Shown: in pieces, positions 7,189 through 15,388 of the stretch | How the letters are laid out: every line of letters starts with the position of its first letter | Position numbering within the stretch: position 1 is the stretch's first letter | Assembly (NCBI GenBank): GCA_001820095.1 | Contig: MHOO01000011.1 | Coordinates: forward strand, 102,147-135,226 | From: Candidatus Staskawiczbacteria bacterium RIFCSPHIGHO2_01_FULL_39_25 | GTDB taxonomy: Bacteria; Patescibacteriota; Minisyncoccia; Minisyncoccales; Staskawiczbacteraceae | Direction of reading: 5' to 3' | Length of the DNA stretch: 33,080 nucleotides | Notes under the pieces: model-generated | The model's input: only the letters and a program-made list of their open reading frames with translations | What the model was told of the DNA's origin: nothing | Databases searched by the model: none | Made by a program: the position numbers and the translations under genes

Positions 7189-10100
7189 ATGGCTGAGATA
7201 GCACAAAAAGTAAAAAATTTCTCAAAGTCCCATCTGTCGTTCTCTACCCCTCACTTTCTCCAAATGCAGAGGGAAACATGGGATGATTTTGTGGAAGTCA
7301 GGCTTAAAGAGCTTTTCTCTGAAATCTCGCCTATTTTAGATTACACGGGCAAGGAGTTTGAACTCTGGTTTTTAGATTATAAATTAGGCAAGCCGAACTA
7401 TAAAAACGGCCTGGATGCAAAAAGGAATAATGATTCCCTGGAAGTTTCTTTGCGCTGCAAAATCAGGCTCGTGAACTTAAAAACCAAAGAGGTAAAAGAA
7501 CAGGAAGTTTTCCTGGCTGATTTTCCGTTGATGACCGAGCGCGGCACTTTCGTGGTCAATGGCGTGGAACGAGTGGTAGTGTCCCAGCTTATCAGGTCTC
7601 CGGGGGCTTTCTTTACCTCCAGATCATTACGTGGAAAAAATAATTTCGGGGCAAAAATTATTCCTAACCGGGGAGCCTGGCTGGAATTTGAAACAGAAGA
7701 ATCCGGATTTATCGGGGTTAAAATAAACCGCAAGAGAAAAGTTCCCGCAACCACGCTCTTATTAGCATTGGGGTTAGACACCATAGAAAAAATAGAAAAA
7801 GAATTTAAGGATGTTGATATTGGGGAAATAAAATACATTAAAGAAACCTTAAAGCGCGATACCTGCAAAGACCAGAAAGAGGCATTGGTAGAAATATATA
7901 GAAGGCTAAGGCCCGGAGACTTGGTAACTCCCGATACTGCCCAAGATCTGATCTTTAATATGTTTTTTAATTTTGACCGATACGACTTGTCAAAAGTCGG
8001 CAGATGGAAAACATGGCAGCGATTGCCCCAGTTAGACACCAGGAAAAACAAAGAAAAGGATATTGAAAAAGAAGACCGCATTTTAAAAATAGAAGACTTA
8101 GCCGAAGTCGTAAAGGAGGTAATCAGGCTAAACAACAACCCAAATGCAAAAGCTGACCAGGTTGATCACTTGGGAAACCGAAGGGTAAGAACTTTGTCTG
8201 AACTGCTGCAAAACAGGCTGCGAGTTGGCTTGATGAGAATGGAAAGGATTATCAAAGACAAAATGTCTACCTTAGATCCCGCTACCATTACCTCTATTCA
8301 ACTTATCAACCCAAGGCCATTGATGGCAGTGGTTAAGGAATTTTTTACCTCGTCGCAGTTCTCCCAATTTATGGATAATGAAAATCCTTTAGCTGAATTG
8401 GAACATAAGAGGAGGCTGACTACTACTGGTCCCGGCGGCCTTACCCGCGAGAGGGCAGGCTTTGAGGTGCGAGACGTCCAGCCATCCCACTATGGCAGAA
8501 TCTGTCCCATTGAAACCCCTGAAGGGCCTAACGTAGGATTGGTAGGGCACTTGGCCTCGTTTGCCAAAGTCAACCCTTATGGATTCATTGAAGCCCCCTA
8601 TTTTAAAGTGAAAAATGGCAGGATTACCGACGAAGTCCACTATCTTTCCGCTCAAGAGGAAGAGCGGTATGTTATTGTTCCTGCATCAGTTCCATTAGAT
8701 AAAAACCAAAAAATTCTCCCTGAAATTCCTCCCGATAAGGTAGAAGCACGGGTAAAAGGCGAGCCGGCCGAGGTAGAAATTTCCAAGGTTGATTATTCAG
8801 ATGTTTCTTCAAAACAGTTTATTTCCGCGGCGGCGGCATTAATTCCTTTCTTGCAGAATGATGACGCCTCCAGGGCGTTAATGGGATCTAACATGCAGAG
8901 GCAGGCTGTTCCCTTGGTAAGGCCCGAAGCTCCACTAGTAGGCACGGGAGTAGAAAGGAATGTAGCTCGGGATTCCGGCCAAGTCATTTTGGCTAAGGCA
9001 AACGGGGTGATAAAAGAGGTAGATGCCGCCCATATTAAAGTACTCTATGATATTAATGGAAAAAATGTTGAGGAAGAATACGAGCTCCAGACGTTTGTAA
9101 GAACCAACCAATATTCCTGTTTCCACCAAAAGCCAATTGTAGAAAAAGGTGAAAAAATTAAGAAAGGAGATGTGCTGGCCGATGGAGCAGCTATTAACCA
9201 GGGCAGGCTGGCGTTAGGCAGGAATATTTTAGTCTGCTTTTTGCCCTTAAGGGGCGGAGGGTTTGAAGACTCCATTACCATTTCAGAAAAATTAGTTAAA
9301 GAATTTGAATTTACCTCTATCCATATTGAAGATTTCACCTGCGACGTGCGGGAAACAAAACTAGGCCCGGAAGTGACCACGTCAGATATCCCTAACGTAG
9401 GGGAAGAAAAATTAAAAGACTTAGATGAGGAAGGAATTGTCAGGGTGGGAGCCCAGGTAGGCCCCAACGATATTTTAGTGGGAAAAATTTCTCCTAAGGG
9501 CGAAGCCGAATTAACTCCGGAAGAACGATTGTTGCGGGCTATTTTCGGCGAAAAAGCCAAGGACGTAAAAGATTCTTCCTTGAGGATGGAACACGGCAAG
9601 AAGGGAAAAGTTACCAATGTAAAAATATTTTCACGGGATTTGGGCCATAAATTAGAACCAGGCGTTATTAAGAAGGTTCAGGTAGAAATTGCTGAAACCA
9701 GGCATGTAAAAGTAGGAGACAAGCTGGTGGGGCGCCATGGAAACAAAGGAGTCGTTTCAAAAATATTGCCTGAAGGGGAAATGCCATTTTTGGCTGACGG
9801 CACCCCTATTGATTTGGTGCTGTCGCCGTTATCGGTGCCATCAAGAATGAATCTCGGGCAAATTTTGGAAACTCATTTAGGCTGGGCTGCCCATAAATTA
9901 AACTATTTGGCCATTACTCCCGCACTGTTGGGCGCCAATAAAGAAGATATTAAAAAAGAATTAAAAGAAGCGGGGCTTCCTGAATCCGGCCAGGAAACGT
10001 TGTATGACGGAAAGACTGGGCTTCCATTCCCACGGAAAATCACGGTTGGTTATATGTATGTTATGAAGCTGATCCACATGGTTGATGACAAGGTGCACGC

Positions 10101-10419
10101 CAGATCCATTGGCCCCTATTCACTAATTACCCAGCAGCCATTAGGAGGAAAGGCCCAGTTCGGAGGCCAGAGATTTGGAGAAATGGAAGTGTGGGCGCTG
10201 CAAGGGTACGGCGCTGCTTATACTTTGCAGGAAATGTTAACGATTAAATCAGACGACGTTGTTGGAAGAGCTACTACCTATGAGTCTATTTTAAAAGGAG
10301 AGCCGATACGAAACCCGAATATTCCAGCATCTTTTAACTTATTAGTGGCGGAATTAAAATCACTTGGCATGTCTGTTGAAGTAAAGGAAAAGTCCAGAGA
10401 AGATAAAGCAAAATCCTAG
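7189..10419 (+). CDS. rpoB: DNA-directed RNA polymerase subunit beta
   Basis: Beta subunit of RNA polymerase, forming one side of the catalytic cleft. At 1076 residues it is near the short end of bacterial RpoB, consistent with missing lineage-specific insertions. Recognised segments include RGTFVVNGVERVVVSQLIRSPGAFF (beta lobe), the rifampicin-region block RERAGFEVRDVQPSHYGRICPIETPEGPNVGL, GRHGNKGVVS (around 848-857, near the active site) and the C-terminal clamp GGQRFGEMEVWALQGYGAAY. It has a predicted consensus-like promoter at 6893 and no Shine-Dalgarno sequence, a heptamer repeat abutting its ATG. Unusually, rpoC does not follow directly: a separate ORF lies in between. Confidence 0.98.
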   Translation: MAEIAQKVKNFSKSHLSFSTPHFLQMQRETWDDFVEVRLKELFSEISPILDYTGKEFELWFLDYKLGKPNYKNGLDAKRNNDSLEVSLRCKIRLVNLKTKEVKEQEVFLADFPLMTERGTFVVNGVERVVVSQLIRSPGAFFTSRSLRGKNNFGAKIIPNRGAWLEFETEESGFIGVKINRKRKVPATTLLLALGLDTIEKIEKEFKDVDIGEIKYIKETLKRDTCKDQKEALVEIYRRLRPGDLVTPDTAQDLIFNMFFNFDRYDLSKVGRWKTWQRLPQLDTRKNKEKDIEKEDRILKIEDLAEVVKEVIRLNNNPNAKADQVDHLGNRRVRTLSELLQNRLRVGLMRMERIIKDKMSTLDPATITSIQLINPRPLMAVVKEFFTSSQFSQFMDNENPLAELEHKRRLTTTGPGGLTRERAGFEVRDVQPSHYGRICPIETPEGPNVGLVGHLASFAKVNPYGFIEAPYFKVKNGRITDEVHYLSAQEEERYVIVPASVPLDKNQKILPEIPPDKVEARVKGEPAEVEISKVDYSDVSSKQFISAAAALIPFLQNDDASRALMGSNMQRQAVPLVRPEAPLVGTGVERNVARDSGQVILAKANGVIKEVDAAHIKVLYDINGKNVEEEYELQTFVRTNQYSCFHQKPIVEKGEKIKKGDVLADGAAINQGRLALGRNILVCFLPLRGGGFEDSITISEKLVKEFEFTSIHIEDFTCDVRETKLGPEVTTSDIPNVGEEKLKDLDEEGIVRVGAQVGPNDILVGKISPKGEAELTPEERLLRAIFGEKAKDVKDSSLRMEHGKKGKVTNVKIFSRDLGHKLEPGVIKKVQVEIAETRHVKVGDKLVGRHGNKGVVSKILPEGEMPFLADGTPIDLVLSPLSVPSRMNLGQILETHLGWAAHKLNYLAITPALLGANKEDIKKELKEAGLPESGQETLYDGKTGLPFPRKITVGYMYVMKLIHMVDDKVHARSIGPYSLITQQPLGGKAQFGGQRFGEMEVWALQGYGAAYTLQEMLTIKSDDVVGRATTYESILKGEPIRNPNIPASFNLLVAELKSLGMSVEVKEKSREDKAKS

Positions 10420-10440
10420 ACCCGTGGGTCTGGCAGTATT

Positions 10441-11019
10441 ATGGCAAAAGAAAAAGGCCTTCCATTATTATTAATAGGAATGATGGCATTGTTTATCGCC
10501 GTTATTGTCTTTGCAGGATACTTGGCTTATCAAGAATATCAGGTGTCAAAAAATCAAGATACTTTGAAATCCCAAACCCCAATGACCAATGTCCAATCAA
10601 ATGCCAATGACCAAAATTCAAATACCGAAAACGCAGACTGGAAAACATACATAAATAATGAAGGAAAATTTAGTTTAGAATATCCTTCTCATTGGAAACT
10701 AGATGATAGATCAAATGAAGGATATATTGAATATGGGCCTAATAAAAACGTTATTTTCACGGGAGAAGAAGGATATTTACAAGTTTCCTATGGAAATAGC
10801 TTTGGCGGAATGTGCCCTCAAGGTTACGAAAAAATACAAATAGGTAGCAAAGAGTTTGATGTGTGTCATTCTGTTGAAAATGATATAGAGAATTGGTCTG
10901 TCTCAGGAAAACAATTCGGCAACTTTGCAATAGGTATGTTTATTACTGCTAACAAGCCATACCTTTCTAATAGAGTTATTATTTTAAAAATGCTTTCCAC
11001 GTTTAAATTTACCAATTAG
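10441..11019 (+). CDS. Membrane-anchored protein of unknown function inserted between rpoB and rpoC
   Basis: A 192-residue protein not recognised as any RNA-polymerase-associated factor. It has a short basic N-terminus (MAKEKG), one hydrophobic segment at about 8-30, a low-complexity Asn/Gln/Thr linker (about 42-65, encoded by heptamer repeats), and an extracytoplasmic domain. That domain begins WKTYINNEGKFSLEYPSHWKL, a pattern seen in PsbP-like/MOG1-fold domains of secreted bacterial proteins. Two cysteines lie in the domain (MCPQGYEK and DVCHSVEN). It starts 21 bases after rpoB stop, without a ribosome-binding site, after a small palindrome AGACCCGTGGGTCT (10418-10431). Co-transcription with rpoBC is likely from the spacing. 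A cell-surface role is inferred; the substrate is unknown. Confidence 0.75.
   Translation: MAKEKGLPLLLIGMMALFIAVIVFAGYLAYQEYQVSKNQDTLKSQTPMTNVQSNANDQNSNTENADWKTYINNEGKFSLEYPSHWKLDDRSNEGYIEYGPNKNVIFTGEEGYLQVSYGNSFGGMCPQGYEKIQIGSKEFDVCHSVENDIENWSVSGKQFGNFAIGMFITANKPYLSNRVIILKMLSTFKFTN
10579..10620. repeat. Heptamer tract inside the ORF between rpoB and rpoC
   Basis: Six degenerate 7-base units (CCAATGA, CCAATGT, CCAATCA, then AATGCCA, ATGACCA, AAATTCA) encode the linker between the membrane anchor and the outer domain. Confidence 0.7.
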
Positions 11020-11021
11020 TT

Positions 11022-11085
11022 TTTAAAATTCAAATATTGTAATATTTCAAATTGAATTCAAATTTCAAATTGAAAATTTCAAATT
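11022..11085. repeat. AT-rich heptamer tract before rpoC
   Basis: Units such as AATTTCA, AATTGAA and AATTTCA run in a 7-base register with partial inverted symmetry. They fill the spacer from shortly after the previous stop to the rpoC start, leaving no ribosome-binding site. Confidence 0.7.
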
Positions 11086-11092
11086 CACGCTC

Positions 11093-14000
11093 ATGCGAGT
11101 CTTAGACCTAGAATCAATCAGAATCAAAATTGCCTCTCCTGAAGAAATCTTGCAGTGGTCTCACGGCGAGATCATCAGGCCCGAGACCATTAACTACCGA
11201 ACCCAGAAGCCTGAAAAGGACGGGCTTTTTGATGAACGGATTTTCGGCCCTGAAAAAGACTATGAGTGCGCCTGCGGAAAATATAAAAGGATACGGTACA
11301 AAGGAATTGTCTGCGACCGGTGCGGGGTTGAGGTTACCAAATCCCAGGTGAGAAGGGAACGAATGGGCCATATAAAATTGTCCACGCCGGTTTCCCATAT
11401 CTGGTTTTTACGGGGGGTCCCCTCACGAATGGGGTTGGTGTTAAATAAGAGCTCGCAGCAATTGGAAAAAGTCATTTATTTTTCTTCTTACATTATTACT
11501 AAGGTCAATGACGAAGCGCGAAATACCATTTTAGACCAGGTGGAACAGGAATATAAAACAAAGGCGAAGAAAGAAAAAACCGATGCCAAAAAACAGGAAC
11601 TAAAACAACTTAAAGAGAAAGTAAAAGAAGAAATACTGGAAATAAAAGAGTTGAGGATTTTATCTGAAGTCGTTTACCACGATTTATCGTTAAAATATGG
11701 CGAAATATTTGAAGCAGGAACTGGAGCAGAAGTCATTAAAGACCTCTTTAATAAAATTGATCTGCAAAAAACTACCGATGAATTGGTCAAAGAAAGCAAA
11801 GAAGCCCCTCCCATAACTAAGAAAAAGATTTTAAGAAGATTAAAACTTTTCCAGGGAATGCTGCGCGCAAAAGTCAGGCCGGAGTGGATGTTTATTGATG
11901 TCTTACCCGTCCTGCCTCCGGACTTAAGGCCGATGGTCCAGTTGGATGGCGGACGGTACGCCTCTTCTGACCTCAATGACTTATATAGAAGGGTTATTAA
12001 CAGAAACAACCGGTTAAAGTACCTGCAGGAAATTTCAGCTCCGCCGGTCATTGTCAGAAACGAGAAAAGAATGCTCCAGGAAGCCGTAGACGCTTTAATT
12101 GATAATGAAATGAGAAAAGGCGTAACGACCACTGCTACCACCGGTGGCAAGCGGTTATTAAAATCTTTGGCCGCCATGCTGGCAGGCAAACAGGGAAGGT
12201 TCAGGCAGAACCTTTTGGGGAAACGAGTTGATTATTCTGGAAGATCTGTTATCGCTGTGGGCCCCGAGCTTAGCTTTTCGCAGTGCGGGTTGCCTAAAAC
12301 TTTGGCGCTGGAAATATTTAAGCCATTTGTTATCAAGAGAATTTTAGATAAAGAGCTAGCTTATAACATCCGCGGGGCGGCTAGGCTGATTGAAGAAAAA
12401 GTTTCCGAAGTTTGGGCTATTTTAGAAGAAATAGTTAAGGATAAAGTCGTGCTGTTAAACCGAGCCCCTACCTTGCATAGGTTGGGAATTCAGGCATTTC
12501 ATCCCGTGTTAACCGAGGGAGAAACTATTAAGCTGCATCCTTTGGCTTGCGAAGCGTTTAATGCTGATTTTGACGGCGACCAAATGGCCGTGTATTTGCC
12601 GTTATCAGAAGAGGCCCAAAAAGAAGCCAGGGAAATTATGCTTTCTTCGCTTAACTTGCTAAGGCCGGCCACAGGACTGCCGGTTATCGGCCCGTTCCGA
12701 GACATTGCGCTGGGGTGTTACTTTTTGACCAAAATGAAAGAGCCCAAGGAAGGCCAAGAAGTAAAAATTTACTCTAGCATGGAAGAGGCTATTACGGCCC
12801 ATGAATATGGATTTTTAGACTTGACCCAAAAAATTAAGGTTCCAAACCCAAAGTCCGATGCTCATGAAATTATTGAGACCTGCGTGGGCAGGCTTATCGT
12901 CAACGCCACTTTGCCCAAAACTTATCCGTATGTTTCAAAGCTCATAGACAACAAGGTCTTGAAGGCCCTGGTGAGGGACATCATTGAAAAGTATCCTGGG
13001 CAGGAGTCAATTACTACCTTAGATAAAATTAAGGTCATGGGTTTTGAATACTGCACGTTGTCGGGCATAAGCTGGGGCATGGATGACTTAATAGTTCCTA
13101 AAGAGAAAAAGCAAATGATATTTGATGCCGAACGGGAAATAGAAAAAATTGATACCCATTATGAAAAAGGGCTTTTGAGCCACGATGAAAAAACTTCACA
13201 AAAAATTATGATTTGGCAGGGAGTAAAAGCACGGCTTGAAGTATTATTGAAGACGACGTTGCCAGAAGACGGCCCTGTAATTTCTATTATTACGGCGGGA
13301 GCCAGGGCTACGTGGTCCCAACCCATACAAATGGCCGGCATGAAAGGCTTGGTGAACAACCCTGCCGGAGACATTATTGAGCTGCCGGTCAAGTCATCGT
13401 TTGCCGAAGGCTTTAACGTATTGGAATATTTTATTTCCACCCACGGCGCCAGAAAGGGAACTGCCGACACTGCTCTAAGGACTTCATCGGCCGGATATCT
13501 GACCAGGCGATTAATTGATGTTGCCCATGATGTTATTACTTCAGAAGAAGACTGCGGAGACAAAAAAGGAATGACCGTGTTTAAAAAAGAAGCTGATGAT
13601 ATAGAACAGGACTTCACATTTAAATTGGTAGGAAGGACCTGCATGGAAGATGTGGTAAAAAATAAGGAAACCATTGTAAAGAAAGGCGAAATTATTAACT
13701 GGCATCAAGCTGGCCAAATCGTCAAGGAGGGCATTGAAAAAGCGGTTATCAGATCTCCGTTAAACTGCAAGAGCACGCGGGGTGTTTGCCAAAAATGCTA
13801 TGGCTGGGATTTAAGCAGGAACCAGCTGGTAAAACTGGGTGAAGCGGTGGGAGTGGTAGCGGCCCAAGCCATTGGAGAACCAGGAACCCAGCTTACCTTG
13901 AGAACCCACCACTTGGGGGGCGTGGTGGGAGCCGGGGATATTACCCAGGGCTTGCCAAGAATTGAAGAAATTTTTGAAGCCAGGAACCCAAAAGGGGAAG

Positions 14001-14650
14001 CTGTTATGTCATTGGCAGAAGGCAAGGTTATAAAAATTGATGAAGAGAAGCGGGTAGTCACCATAAAACCGGCCGGCAAGAAAGGCAATAAAGAATTGCC
14101 GCCAATTGAATACAAGATTCCGGGTAAGATTGCTATTTTGGTTGCCGTAGGAGATGAGGTGAAAGAAAATCAGCCATTGTGCGGGGGAAATTTGGATTTG
14201 AAGAAATTGTATAAATCTGCAGGCATGGAGGCCACCCAAAAATATATTTTAAAAGAGGTGCAAAGGATTTATGCTTCGCAGGGTGTGGATATCAACGATA
14301 AACATGTTGAGGTTATCATCCAAAAGATGTTTTCAAGGATCAGGGTGAAAGAAGAAGGGGATGCAACTTGGGTGCGGGGCGAAGTGGTTGAGTGGTCTAT
14401 ATTCCAAGAAGAAGTGGAACGATTAAAGAAGCTGAAAAAAGAGCCTCCATTGGGAAGCCAAATATTGCTGGGAATTTCAGAGGTGGCGTTGGCATCAGAA
14501 TCATTCTTGTCAGCGGCTTCCTTCCAGCAAACTTCACGGGTGCTAATTAAAGCCGCACTTGAAGGCAAAGAGGATAAACTGCGCGGACTTAAAGAAAACG
14601 TTATCATTGGAAAGCTCATTCCGGTAGGCACGGGGTTTCGTAAAAAGTAA
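11093..14650 (+). CDS. rpoC: DNA-directed RNA polymerase subunit beta'
   Basis: Catalytic subunit of RNA polymerase, 1185 residues. The N-terminal zinc site has C59, C61, C74 and C77 (CACG...CDRC). The active-site loop NADFDGDQM lies at 490-498, with the three Mg-binding aspartates. The second zinc site includes CKSTRGVCQKC near 892. The trigger-loop/bridge-helix region is marked by GARKGTADTALRTSSAGYLTRRLIDVAHDV, and the C-terminal jaw and clamp follow with GEAVGVVAAQAIGEPGTQLTLRTHH. A charged coiled-coil-like insert (about 150-180, many Lys/Glu) lies in the clamp region. It starts at ATG 11093 without a ribosome-binding site. It is followed by a structured element and a strong terminator, so the rpoB operon ends here. 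Confidence 0.98.
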   Translation: MRVLDLESIRIKIASPEEILQWSHGEIIRPETINYRTQKPEKDGLFDERIFGPEKDYECACGKYKRIRYKGIVCDRCGVEVTKSQVRRERMGHIKLSTPVSHIWFLRGVPSRMGLVLNKSSQQLEKVIYFSSYIITKVNDEARNTILDQVEQEYKTKAKKEKTDAKKQELKQLKEKVKEEILEIKELRILSEVVYHDLSLKYGEIFEAGTGAEVIKDLFNKIDLQKTTDELVKESKEAPPITKKKILRRLKLFQGMLRAKVRPEWMFIDVLPVLPPDLRPMVQLDGGRYASSDLNDLYRRVINRNNRLKYLQEISAPPVIVRNEKRMLQEAVDALIDNEMRKGVTTTATTGGKRLLKSLAAMLAGKQGRFRQNLLGKRVDYSGRSVIAVGPELSFSQCGLPKTLALEIFKPFVIKRILDKELAYNIRGAARLIEEKVSEVWAILEEIVKDKVVLLNRAPTLHRLGIQAFHPVLTEGETIKLHPLACEAFNADFDGDQMAVYLPLSEEAQKEAREIMLSSLNLLRPATGLPVIGPFRDIALGCYFLTKMKEPKEGQEVKIYSSMEEAITAHEYGFLDLTQKIKVPNPKSDAHEIIETCVGRLIVNATLPKTYPYVSKLIDNKVLKALVRDIIEKYPGQESITTLDKIKVMGFEYCTLSGISWGMDDLIVPKEKKQMIFDAEREIEKIDTHYEKGLLSHDEKTSQKIMIWQGVKARLEVLLKTTLPEDGPVISIITAGARATWSQPIQMAGMKGLVNNPAGDIIELPVKSSFAEGFNVLEYFISTHGARKGTADTALRTSSAGYLTRRLIDVAHDVITSEEDCGDKKGMTVFKKEADDIEQDFTFKLVGRTCMEDVVKNKETIVKKGEIINWHQAGQIVKEGIEKAVIRSPLNCKSTRGVCQKCYGWDLSRNQLVKLGEAVGVVAAQAIGEPGTQLTLRTHHLGGVVGAGDITQGLPRIEEIFEARNPKGEAVMSLAEGKVIKIDEEKRVVTIKPAGKKGNKELPPIEYKIPGKIAILVAVGDEVKENQPLCGGNLDLKKLYKSAGMEATQKYILKEVQRIYASQGVDINDKHVEVIIQKMFSRIRVKEEGDATWVRGEVVEWSIFQEEVERLKKLKKEPPLGSQILLGISEVALASESFLSAASFQQTSRVLIKAALEGKEDKLRGLKENVIIGKLIPVGTGFRKK

Positions 14651-14688
14651 CTGTCACTTGCTGGCTTTTCTCAAAGGTGTAATCGCTC

Positions 14689-14812
14689 GGCAATGGCATT
14701 CGTGGAGCACGGCGTTGTTTGAAATTGCAGGTATTTTATGCAATTTCAAACGCGCCTAGTTCTCGGCGCCCACAACGGGGCGCCTGCGAAATGCACTACT
14801 CATGCCACTGCC
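14689..14812. other. Multi-hairpin (three-way-junction-like) element downstream of rpoC
   Basis: An outer stem GGCAATGGCAT (14689-14699) with ATGCCACTGCC (14802-14812, one mismatch) encloses two perfect inner hairpins: GTTTGAAATTGCA (14717-14729) with TGCAATTTCAAAC (14739-14751), and GGCGCCC (14765-14771) with GGGCGCC (14778-14784). No open frame of note crosses it. It could be a structured RNA at the end of the rpoBC transcript or a palindromic repeat element; only the base-pairing is directly visible. Confidence 0.6.
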
Positions 14813-14839
14813 TCGCTTTTAAAAGAGTCGCGTTAGCAT

Positions 14840-14881
14840 AAAAATCCGCCAGGCGCAGAATTGTGTCCTGGCGGATTTTTT
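14840..14881 (+). terminator. Rho-independent terminator of the rpoB-rpoC operon
   Basis: A near-perfect stem of AAAAATCCGCCAGG (14840-14853) with CCTGGCGGATTTTT (14867-14880), a 13-nt loop and a T run. Its symmetrical A/T flanks would let it work in either direction. Confidence 0.92.
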
Positions 14882-14895
14882 GTAGGGTTGCGCTA

Positions 14896-14924
14896 TTGAC
14901 ATATACTCGTAAAGGGTGTATAAT
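14896..14924 (+). promoter_or_regulatory. Consensus sigma-70-type promoter of the small membrane-protein gene
   Basis: TTGACA at 14896-14901, a 17-base spacer and TATAAT at 14919-14924: a perfect match to the consensus. The start would be near 14931, followed by a leader hairpin GGGGAAA (14934-14940) with TTTCCCC (14949-14955). Confidence 0.88.
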
Positions 14925-14985
14925 TAAGGATTAGGGGAAACAATGGGTTTTCCCCGAACAAAACATTCTTTTTAGAGGAGTTCGT

Positions 14986-15204
14986 ATGAGGCTTACCGTC
15001 GCCTATTTGTGCATGGTAGTGGGAGCAACTTCGGGCTTAGTTTTCCTTTCGTTGGTGTATTTACTGGGGTCTGAAATGATTCCAGTGCATCCTGCCGGAG
15101 GCTGGGCATTCGCCTCAATCCCCATCAGCCTTGTCTTTTCCCTTCTGGGAAATAAGTTATACGCTAAACCTCGTTGTCCCTACTGCCAAAGGCATCACGC
15201 CTGA
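14986..15204 (+). CDS. Small two-TM membrane protein with a C-terminal CPYC motif
   Basis: A 72-residue protein that I do not recognise. Two hydrophobic segments (about 4-28 and 40-58) are separated by a short polar stretch. The tail KPRCPYCQRHHA carries a CxxC pair followed by two histidines, possibly half of a zinc site completed by oligomerisation or a partner. It is a free-standing transcription unit: consensus promoter at 14896, a leader hairpin, a strong ribosome-binding site GAGGAG six bases before ATG, and its own terminator at 15213. These signals are much more canonical than those of its neighbours, which mostly lack a ribosome-binding site, so it may be highly expressed or of different origin. 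That it is a real gene rests on these signals more than on the sequence. Confidence 0.8.
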   Translation: MRLTVAYLCMVVGATSGLVFLSLVYLLGSEMIPVHPAGGWAFASIPISLVFSLLGNKLYAKPRCPYCQRHHA

Positions 15205-15212
15205 AATCACAT

Positions 15213-15244
15213 GCCCCTGCAAGCAATTTGCAGGGGCTTTTTTG
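15213..15244 (+). terminator. Terminator of the small membrane-protein gene
   Basis: Stem GCCCCTGCAA (15213-15222) with TTGCAGGGGC (15228-15237), followed by seven T residues. A textbook intrinsic terminator nine bases after the stop codon. Confidence 0.93.
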
Positions 15245-15256
15245 TTGGATGGTTTC

Positions 15257-15284
15257 TTGAATAATAAAGGCAGAATGATATAAT
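15257..15284 (+). promoter_or_regulatory. Predicted extended -10 promoter of ftsK
   Basis: TTGAAT at 15257-15262, a 16-base spacer and TATAAT at 15279-15284, preceded by TGA (extended -10, TGATATAAT). Transcription would begin near 15291, giving a leader of about 100 nt. Confidence 0.75.
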
Positions 15285-15289
15285 TATAG

Positions 15290-15374
15290 AAATGGCTAAA
15301 GCCATTTATATATTGCGTCGCTCGGTCGGCATTTGAAAATTGCTTTTTCAAATGCCTCCCTTCGCTAGCAATAT
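15290..15374. other. Hairpin pair in the ftsK leader
   Basis: A first hairpin AAATGGCT (15290-15297) with AGCCATTT (15300-15307) is followed by a long one. Its outer stem is ATATTGC (15310-15316) with GCAATAT (15368-15374), and its inner 12-bp stem is GGCATTTGAAAA (15328-15339) with TTTTCAAATGCC (15345-15356). It shares the motif TCGCTCGG with the element downstream of rpoC. It lies between the predicted promoter and the ftsK start. Confidence 0.6.
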
Positions 15375-15388
15375 GGAACGCATATTAT

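Noticed and set aside
10418-10431. Terminator after rpoB (AGACCCGTGGGTCT)
   Set aside because: Only a 6-bp stem with a 2-base loop and no T tract; transcription probably continues to rpoC.
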